NCBI GenBank assembly: GCA_016927935.1
Contig: JAFGLS010000161.1
Span: 1 to 37,459, forward strand
DNA from: Syntrophaceae bacterium
Lineage (GTDB): Bacteria > Desulfobacterota > Syntrophia > Syntrophales > Smithellaceae
DNA: 37,459 bases
Reading direction: 5' to 3'
The position numbers were made by a program, and so were the translations under genes. The notes under the pieces are model-generated. The model saw only the letters and a list, made by a program, of their open reading frames with translations, ran no database searches and was not told the DNA's origin. Of this stretch, positions 31,856 to 37,459 are shown one piece after another. How positions within the stretch are numbered: the first letter of the stretch is position 1; the number at the start of each line of letters is the position of its first letter.

Positions 31856-32679
31856 ATGACGCATTTTTTATTAGCATAGTAACGTTTATTTATTTTCTTT
31901 CGTCTTTTATCTTTCTTATTTCTGTTGTTTTTCATAAAGTTACAGTGGAAAAGATAGCAACAGGTATTGCCTTTGGCGGTCTTATGCTCCATTCACTGGC
32001 GTTAATTATCCGATGGGTGCATTCGTATCAGTTAGGAATAGGCCATGCCCCTTTGTCAAATTTTTATGAATCTCTTGTCTTTTTTTCCTGGTCAATCGTC
32101 TTTATTTTCTTGATCATAAGAAAAAAATATAAAAACAATCTTATAAGCATGCTTTCTGTCTTTTTTGCTTTTTTAATACTGGCTTATGTATCTTTATCCG
32201 GTACTATTGATTGCCAAATTCAACCGTTGATTCCTGCATTGCAAAGCAACTGGCTTATAAGCCATGTGATTAGCTCTTTTCTCGCATATGGATGTTTTGC
32301 TATCGCGTTCGGCTTGAGCATTCTTTACCTTTTGAAAAAATTGACTAATAAAAATATCGTTAAGCTATTGCCGGACACGACTTTTCTGGACGAAGTAACT
32401 TATAAGATCATATCCATTGGATTTGTGTTGTTAACACTTGGGATAATAACGGGTGCCGCTTGGGCCGACCGCGCATGGGGAAGATACTGGGGATGGGACC
32501 CTAAGGAAACCTGGTCATTGATAACATGGTTTATTTACGGCGCCTTTCTTCATGCCCGCCTTGCGATGGGATGGAAAGGCATTAGAATGTCATTGATCTC
32601 AATATTGGGTTTTGCCTGTGTTATCTTTACTTACCTTGGAGTTAATTATATTCTTGCCGGCCTCCACAGCTACCTGTAA
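31852..32679 (+). CDS. ccsA: cytochrome c biogenesis protein CcsA/ResC
   Basis: A 275-residue polytopic protein with about eight helices. The haem-handling WWD motif is present as WGRYWGWDPKETWSLITW (about 209-226), and conserved histidines are HSLALIIRWVHSY, SHVISSFLAYG and the C-terminal AFLHARL. It forms the cytochrome c synthetase with ResB. ATGA overlap with resB means the two are co-translated. Membrane location, haem-binding face outward. Confidence 0.94.
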   Translation: MNDAFFISIVTFIYFLSSFIFLISVVFHKVTVEKIATGIAFGGLMLHSLALIIRWVHSYQLGIGHAPLSNFYESLVFFSWSIVFIFLIIRKKYKNNLISMLSVFFAFLILAYVSLSGTIDCQIQPLIPALQSNWLISHVISSFLAYGCFAIAFGLSILYLLKKLTNKNIVKLLPDTTFLDEVTYKIISIGFVLLTLGIITGAAWADRAWGRYWGWDPKETWSLITWFIYGAFLHARLAMGWKGIRMSLISILGFACVIFTYLGVNYILAGLHSYL

Positions 32680-33057
32680 ATATTACTGTGTAGTTGGCAA
32701 AAAAGATTATATTCCTAAAAACAATTACTTAATTCACGAAGAACTTGGCGCTTGGCAATCTGATAAATGGTAAAATCATATTAAGAATGTCTTGCCGAAC
32801 GAAGAAATGCGCTTGGCGTGCAATTAGCTGCTCTCAGGTTAAATATAATTCTCTAAGTAGCAAAACGCTGGTAAATTATATCGAACATGATTCGAAAAAC
32901 GAGTAATTTCAATCTCCACTTTTTTCACCAGAGTAATATAGGACTTTTAAAATTATTCTCTGTCCCGTCATTATATCATAAACAATCAGCAACAATCTTT
33001 TATCATATTATCAAGATTCATAATAATGGGAAGTTGAAATAACTGTCCGTTATTCTT
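32680..33057. other. 378-bp intergenic region, no gene found
   Basis: Lies between two converging genes (ccsA and feoB). It holds similar fragments, CTTGGCGCTTGGCAA near 32745 and GCGCTTGGCGTGCAATT near 32810, perhaps the trace of a decayed repeat. No start-codon plus ribosome-site combination with a sensible frame is seen on either strand. Confidence 0.5.
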
Positions 33058-34764
33058 TTATATTATCAGATTTAATAATCCTCCCGTTACTAAAGCTGCT
33101 GTAACCATTATAGTAGCTGATTTGAGCATGTTGATCACGCCAAGTTCTCTCAGGAGAACGACAAAGGTGGCTATACAGGGAAAAAACATGGCTAAAACCA
33201 CACACCCTACCACCAACTGTTTGGCCGTAAGCGCCAGAGGCGCCAGCATACCTACTGCCACATCTTTCCGCAGAAAACCAACAACCAAAGCGGTTACCGC
33301 CTCTTTTGGAAGACCAAGAACCCCATTAACCACGGGTGCCGTAAAATCGGCAATGGCTTCAAATACTCCCAGGAAAAATAACACATTAACCAACAAAATA
33401 GCCCCAAGAATCATGGGAACGGCTTCCATCAAAAAGCCGCGCGTTCTCATCCATAGCTTTTGCAGTGTCGCTTTCCACGGTGGCCAACGATATGGCGGTA
33501 TTTCAATAAGCAATTCCGGTGTGAAACCCTTTACGGCCTGACGAATTATTAAACCCAACACCATCCATACCACAAAAAGAGTGCCATAAACTATAGCTAC
33601 ATATTTCCATCCGTATGAGCCCAACAATCCGAAAATCATTGCCTGCAACGCGGCGCAGGGTATGGCAATGGAAATTAGCGTAGCGGCAATGAACCGTTCC
33701 CGCTTGCTTTCCAAAATCCTGGTGGACAAAATAGCCGGAACATTACAACCAAAACCCAGCAAAGTCGGAATTATCGCATAACCATGCAACCCCAATCGAT
33801 GCATGAAGGTATCCGCAAGAATGGCCAAACGCGGCAGGTAACCTGTATCCTCTAGCACACCGAGAACCAGATAAAATGAAATGATATAGGGCAGAACCAT
33901 GGCAAAGGGAACATAGAAACCACTGGATAAAAGACCAAAGGACTGGACAAAATCAACCTTACCTTCAATCAATGTACCGATCAGAATATTATGAAGAAAA
34001 ACTTTCCCTCCCAAAAGAACGCTAAAACTGGTCAACACCGGCGTCCAACAATTCTCAAAAAAGGGATCGAATACATAACTAATAAGTGTTTCACCGATAA
34101 AGCGAATGACAATAAAGGCCATTGCAAGAACAACCAATGCAATAATTGCCCCGGAAAAAGAACGGACACTCGCATCCGCCAGACGTTCGGAAAAGGTGTG
34201 ATGTCGATGGGTAACCTGTTGTACTTGCTCGATAATTTTCCCAACAGCAATCCAGCGCTCCTCATGACTGCGAGCTGGTATTTCAAGCGATACAGCTTTC
34301 GGTATATTTTCAACCAGTGTCTTAATCCCCTCACCTGTTGTGGCAACGGTCGGAATTACAGGGACACCTAATATCCTTAGCAGTGCGTCCAAATCAATGT
34401 TTATTCCCTGGTGGCGGGTATCATCCCACATGTTTAAAGCAACAATCAATTTAACTTTTCTTTCTAGCAGTTGCAGTGTCAGATATAGATTTCTTTCCAG
34501 ATTCGTGGCATTGACGACATTGATGATTACGTCTCCGGAATCAATCATCCGCAAGGCGACTTCTTCGGCTTCACAGGTCGGTTCTAAAGTATATGTTCCG
34601 GGAACATCAATAACTTCAACTTGATCTTCACCAAGTTTCATAGAACCTTGGGTATAACTTACCGTTGTACCTGTATAATTGGATGTAATGACATGTACAC
34701 CGGTCAATCGGGAGAAAAGAACACTTTTGCCCACATTGGGATTACCCATCAATAATATTCTCAT
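33058..34764 (-). CDS. feoB: ferrous iron transporter FeoB (short form)
   Basis: A 568-residue GTPase-membrane protein for Fe2+ uptake. G-domain motifs: G1 GNPNVGKS (7-14), G3 DVPGTY, G4 NMWD. The membrane part has the two Gate-type repeats (GYLPRLAILADTFMHRLGLHGYAIIPTLLGFGCNVPAI and TALVVGFLRKDVAVGML). It is about 100 residues shorter than typical E. coli-type FeoB, mainly in the linker between G domain and membrane core. ATG 34764 overlaps the feoA stop (34761) by ATGA. Confidence 0.95.
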   Translation of the reverse strand: MRILLMGNPNVGKSVLFSRLTGVHVITSNYTGTTVSYTQGSMKLGEDQVEVIDVPGTYTLEPTCEAEEVALRMIDSGDVIINVVNATNLERNLYLTLQLLERKVKLIVALNMWDDTRHQGINIDLDALLRILGVPVIPTVATTGEGIKTLVENIPKAVSLEIPARSHEERWIAVGKIIEQVQQVTHRHHTFSERLADASVRSFSGAIIALVVLAMAFIVIRFIGETLISYVFDPFFENCWTPVLTSFSVLLGGKVFLHNILIGTLIEGKVDFVQSFGLLSSGFYVPFAMVLPYIISFYLVLGVLEDTGYLPRLAILADTFMHRLGLHGYAIIPTLLGFGCNVPAILSTRILESKRERFIAATLISIAIPCAALQAMIFGLLGSYGWKYVAIVYGTLFVVWMVLGLIIRQAVKGFTPELLIEIPPYRWPPWKATLQKLWMRTRGFLMEAVPMILGAILLVNVLFFLGVFEAIADFTAPVVNGVLGLPKEAVTALVVGFLRKDVAVGMLAPLALTAKQLVVGCVVLAMFFPCIATFVVLLRELGVINMLKSATIMVTAALVTGGLLNLII

Positions 34765-35006
34765 GGGGAAGAATCCTCAACCGCAACTAATATTCTTTCC
34801 GCCATACCGAAACCTATGGCTATTTGAACTCTATTCACTTCGACAGTTACCGGACCTCCCATAGCTCCGGCACTGAGCTTTTTTATAATGCTCCCCGGTC
34901 TTATATCCAAAGCCGCCAACCGGCTGACCATCCTATGTCCACCATCAATTTGGGTTATTTTTCCACTTTCACCGGATTTCAAATCTTTAAGAATTTTTAT
35001 CTTCAC
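34761..35006 (-). CDS. feoA: FeoA family protein
   Basis: An 81-residue SH3-like protein that supports FeoB. Core: LKSGESGKITQIDGGHRMVSRLAALDIRPGS and MGGPVTVEVNRVQIAIGFGMAERILV, the family pattern. GTG 35006 is the likely start, with GAGGA 5-6 bp upstream; a TTG at 35027 would add seven residues without a good ribosome site. It is 48 bp behind fur and overlaps feoB. Confidence 0.93.
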   Translation of the reverse strand: MKIKILKDLKSGESGKITQIDGGHRMVSRLAALDIRPGSIIKKLSAGAMGGPVTVEVNRVQIAIGFGMAERILVAVEDSSP

Positions 35007-35054
35007 ATCATCCTCTTTTCTGACCAATCATTTTTTATAACCAACATTATATAA

Positions 35055-35480
35055 TTATTTCTTATCATTTTTGCACCTAGAACAATAACCTTCCATCTTC
35101 AACTGAACGGAAGTAATATAAAAATTATTATTCCTTTGAATTATTTTTACAGCTTTGGCAACCAGCGGACTGTTAAATTCGATAATCCGTCCACAACTTA
35201 AACAGACCAGATGATGGTGTTCTGCCGCTTCTTTAATTTCATAATGGGAATGAGTTTCGCCAAGATTGCTCTCCGAAATGAGGCCGAGATCCTTGAATAG
35301 TTTCAGATTACGGTACACGGTTGCCAAACTGATGCGCTTATTCCTCTTTTTTGCCAGCCGATACAACTCATCGGCATCGAGATGTTTATTGGCCTTTTTA
35401 ATAACTTCCAGAAGTAAGCTACGCTGATTGGTTGTCGGTCTACCTATTATTTGATCGCTTTTTTTGCGAATAGTTATCAT
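35055..35480 (-). CDS. fur: Fur family metalloregulator
   Basis: A 141-residue Fur/PerR-type repressor. Winged-helix DNA-binding part with ISLATVYRNLKLFKDLGL (50-67), regulatory metal site HHH at 88-90 and E81, structural zinc cysteines C93/C96 (CLSCG) and C133/C136 (CSRC). It heads the feoA-feoB operon, so it most likely senses Fe2+ and controls its own operon. PerR or Zur specificity cannot be excluded by sequence alone. Confidence 0.92.
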   Translation of the reverse strand: MITIRKKSDQIIGRPTTNQRSLLLEVIKKANKHLDADELYRLAKKRNKRISLATVYRNLKLFKDLGLISESNLGETHSHYEIKEAAEHHHLVCLSCGRIIEFNSPLVAKAVKIIQRNNNFYITSVQLKMEGYCSRCKNDKK

Positions 35481-35486
35481 TCTTGT

Positions 35487-35515
35487 TTATTAACAATCGT
35501 CCTTTTTTTTGTCAA
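35487..35515 (-). promoter_or_regulatory. sigma70 promoter of the fur-feoAB operon
   Basis: TTGACA (35515 down to 35510), 17-bp spacer, TAATAA (35492 down to 35487). The start of transcription would fall at or beside the fur ATG (35480), so the mRNA would be leaderless or nearly so; indeed no Shine-Dalgarno is seen before that ATG. The gap 35516-35727 shows no other gene. Confidence 0.6.
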
Positions 35516-35727
35516 GCATTAAGTTTTGCTGAAAGGCGACGATAATATGTTTTTAAAAACTATAACTCGGATAATTTGCGAAAAAACTTTGATCACGATG
35601 CAATATCGTTACTCTAATATTTGCATCTTTTGACGGTGTGGTGTATTCATAAAACAATCGGCAAAGAGAAAATGGTAAAGAAAATGTCAAAAATCAATCT
35701 GAAATCTTCTATCCATAAAAGGAATGT

Positions 35728-36516
35728 ATGACAAAGCAAGAACAGAATTCCCTGAAAAAATGGTTTGAACAATACATTAAACGTTTTCGCGATGATAACC
35801 GCATTTTACCAACAGCATTGGATCTTAAATACCGACACAGTCAGCGTGTGGCTGAAAACGCGCGTCTAATTGCTCAAAAACTGGAATTAGCGCCGGAAGA
35901 AATCCTGCTGGCGGAAGGATGCGGACTGGTGCACGATATAGGTCGTTTTCCCCAGTATATCCGTTACGGATCTTTCCATGACGCAGTCACAGTGGATCAC
36001 GGCCAAGAAGGACGAAAGACATTGGAAAACGAACAAATTCCAAAGAATTTTGACGTAGATGACTGGGAACACATTGCTTGTGCTGTTGAATATCACAATA
36101 AAAAAGTATCGGATATTCCCACAAATCTTAAAGACAGTGTAAAATTTTTTCTAAGGCTCATTCGTGATGCCGATAAGCTGGACATTATGGATCTGGTCAT
36201 GAAAGCTGTCGCCATCGACGGATTCGGCAAACTATCCGACATGCTTCCACACATTAGCACCGACCGTAAACTGACCCCCGGCGTGCTGGAAGAAATTCTA
36301 AAAACCAAAACGGTTTCTGTCGACAACTTGCGGACCTTAACAGATTTTGTAGCCATGCTCGCTTCCTGGTTTTATGATTTCAATTACGCTCCTACGCGGG
36401 CGCTAGCCGCTGATCGTCATATTTTGGAACGCATTGAGCATGAACTTCCGAATAACAAAGATATCCGCAAATTGCTTACCGATATGAAAAAAAAGTATAC
36501 GTCACTAAACGGATAA
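35728..36516 (+). CDS. HD domain phosphohydrolase
   Basis: A 262-residue protein with an HD metal-dependent phosphohydrolase domain: H37 in YRHSQRV, the HD pair H69-D70 in GLVHDIGRFPQY, histidines around VDHGQEGR and CAVEYHNKK, and the Asp in LIRDADKLDIMD. Such proteins cleave phosphate esters of nucleotides or related molecules. AAAAGGAA precedes ATG 35728. It lies 32 bp before an MBL-fold gene and probably forms an operon with it. Substrate unknown. Confidence 0.88.
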   Translation: MTKQEQNSLKKWFEQYIKRFRDDNRILPTALDLKYRHSQRVAENARLIAQKLELAPEEILLAEGCGLVHDIGRFPQYIRYGSFHDAVTVDHGQEGRKTLENEQIPKNFDVDDWEHIACAVEYHNKKVSDIPTNLKDSVKFFLRLIRDADKLDIMDLVMKAVAIDGFGKLSDMLPHISTDRKLTPGVLEEILKTKTVSVDNLRTLTDFVAMLASWFYDFNYAPTRALAADRHILERIEHELPNNKDIRKLLTDMKKKYTSLNG

Positions 36517-36548
36517 AAAATAAAGACCGTACTAAAGGAGAAAGTGGT

Positions 36549-37301
36549 ATGAAAGCCAACAAACGGCAATCCGCAAAAAATCAGTTGATTACTGTCATTT
36601 GTGATAATTATACGACCCGTGATGATTTGGAATCTTCGTGGGGATTTTCCTGTCTGATCAAACATAGAGGTAAAAATGTCCTCTTTGACACCGGCAGCGA
36701 TGGCATTGTTCTGGCGGCAAACATGTCAAAGCTTAGTATTGACCCGGTTTCAATTGATCTGCTGATGATATCCCACCAGCATTGGGACCACACCGGCGGA
36801 ATTTATTATATTCTGAACGCGAAACACAATATGCCGGTCTGCCTGCCATATTCGTTTTCCGCTCGTTTTAAAGAAGATATGAAACGCTACGGCGCGGAAC
36901 TGATTGAAGTCAAAAAAGCGCAGGCAATTTCTCCCGGCCTTTACAGCACCGGAGATATGGAAGGTCCAGTTCGGGAACAGGCGGCACTTTTGCAGAGTCC
37001 CGCAGGAACGATAGTTATCACCGGCTGTGCACACCCCGGCATTGTCAAAATCGTAAAAACAGCCGAGAAGATTTTACCGGATGATGATCTTGCCCTGGTC
37101 ATGGGCGGTTTCCATCTTTTAGACAATGAGAACGAAGATATTCTTAAGATAATCGAGCAATTCAAAAAAATGGGAGTCCGCTATACTGCGGCCTCCCATT
37201 GCAGTGGCCAGAATGCCCGCAAACTTTTCGCCCGAGAATATCAAGATCATTTTATTCCCCTGGGTGCAGGCACGATCATTAATTTGCAGCAGCTAAGATA
37301 A
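36549..37301 (+). CDS. MBL-fold metallo-hydrolase (dihydropterin synthase-like subgroup) (2)
   Basis: A 250-residue metallo-beta-lactamase-fold protein of the same subgroup as the one at 19000. ICDNYTTRDDLESSWGFSCLI at the start, LFDTGSDG, SHQHWDHTGG with H76, H78, D80, H81, ITGCAHPGIVK, LVMGGFHL and ASHCSGQNA. Trp79 replaces the usual small residue in HxHxD, common in this branch. AAAGGAGAAAGTGGT precedes ATG. Activity not established. Confidence 0.9.
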   Translation: MKANKRQSAKNQLITVICDNYTTRDDLESSWGFSCLIKHRGKNVLFDTGSDGIVLAANMSKLSIDPVSIDLLMISHQHWDHTGGIYYILNAKHNMPVCLPYSFSARFKEDMKRYGAELIEVKKAQAISPGLYSTGDMEGPVREQAALLQSPAGTIVITGCAHPGIVKIVKTAEKILPDDDLALVMGGFHLLDNENEDILKIIEQFKKMGVRYTAASHCSGQNARKLFAREYQDHFIPLGAGTIINLQQLR

Positions 37302-37352
37302 TTTGAATTTTAATTTAAACAAAAATAGCTTTTATTAATTTGCCTGAAAATT

Positions 37353-37459
37353 TTATTCCTTTTTACACTCCGCAAATTCTTCATCCAATATAGCAACAAT
37401 CTGCTCATTCGTCTGAATGCTGGATGTTGCCCGGACAACTTTTCCTTTATTGTAGTAAA
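37353..37459 (-). CDS. 3' end of a minus-strand gene (possibly exonuclease VII large subunit)
   Basis: A reading frame enters from the right window edge and ends at TAA (37353-37355), giving 34 codons: NKGKVVRATSSIQTNEQI then a tail ending FAECKKE. The pattern GKVVR followed by a short polar turn and strand resembles the C-terminus of XseA, but the fragment is too short to be sure. It converges on the MBL gene; the 50-bp gap is AT-rich without a clear terminator. Confidence 0.45.
   Translation of the reverse strand, partial: YYNKGKVVRATSSIQTNEQIVAILDEEFAECKKE

Noticed and set aside
32812-32835. sigma54-like TTGGCGTGCAATTAGCTGC in the ccsA-feoB gap
   Set aside because: The -12 element is poor, and no plus-strand gene lies downstream.

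Overview
The window looks like chromosomal DNA of a strictly anaerobic bacterium of the former Deltaproteobacteria (Desulfobacterota, possibly Syntrophales-like). This is an inference from gene content: an orange-protein (ORP)-like island of NifX-family proteins, MinD-type ATPases carrying ferredoxin domains, and Mrp; an octaheme cytochrome; a Feo ferrous iron system; a Ccs/ResBC cytochrome c maturation pair; and selenocysteine in several redox genes. No tRNA, rRNA, CRISPR array or transposase was seen.

Layout. Positions 1-3917 (minus strand) hold a small conserved-looking protein plus TatD, and a sugar-isomerase-like TIM barrel followed by two oligopeptide ABC permeases. The N-terminus of one permease contains an in-frame palindromic repeat. 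Positions 4000-6360 hold a DUF134 regulator with a palindrome in its promoter, a membrane-anchored thioredoxin, and a PAS-AAA+-Fis sigma54 activator. Between 6361 and 6549 lie two activator-type sites 31 bp apart and a near-perfect sigma54 -24/-12 promoter. From there a long plus-strand run extends to about 23.4 kb: three NifX-family proteins, pyruvoyl arginine decarboxylase, small Gly/Arg-rich and zinc-ribbon proteins, TrmO, a DUF89 phosphatase, a membrane protein, two MinD/ferredoxin ATPases, an FmdB zinc ribbon, a radical SAM enzyme, MetK, Psd, two methyltransferases, a J-domain protein, a NifU-like scaffold, Mrp, an MBL hydrolase, an HdrB-like protein, a thioesterase, a ferritin-like protein, and two peroxiredoxins whose peroxidatic Cys codon is UGA. 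Many of these genes overlap by ATGA, which implies translational coupling.

Positions 23.5-27.9 kb hold a peptide deformylase paralogue, a decayed molybdopterin-binding-protein fragment, and a complete FecCD-type metal/chelate ABC importer. Positions 28.0-30.3 kb (minus strand) hold a cytochrome b and an octaheme cytochrome of the tetrathionate-reductase family. The cytochrome is interrupted by a UGA at an apparent active-site Cys, with a textbook SECIS-like hairpin downstream. ResB and CcsA, needed to attach haem to such cytochromes, are divergently encoded next door. Positions 33-35.5 kb (minus strand) are fur-feoA-feoB. The window ends with an HD phosphohydrolase, a second MBL protein, and the 3' end of a minus-strand gene.

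Most notable points: (1) three candidate selenoproteins within 8 kb, including an octaheme cytochrome and a lipoprotein peroxiredoxin; (2) an enlarged ORP-like island with its own sigma54 control region; (3) two copies of a palindromic repeat with compensatory arm changes, one read through as protein inside a permease and one supplying the C-terminal tail of a NifU-like protein. UGA also terminates many ordinary genes here, so it is not generally reassigned.
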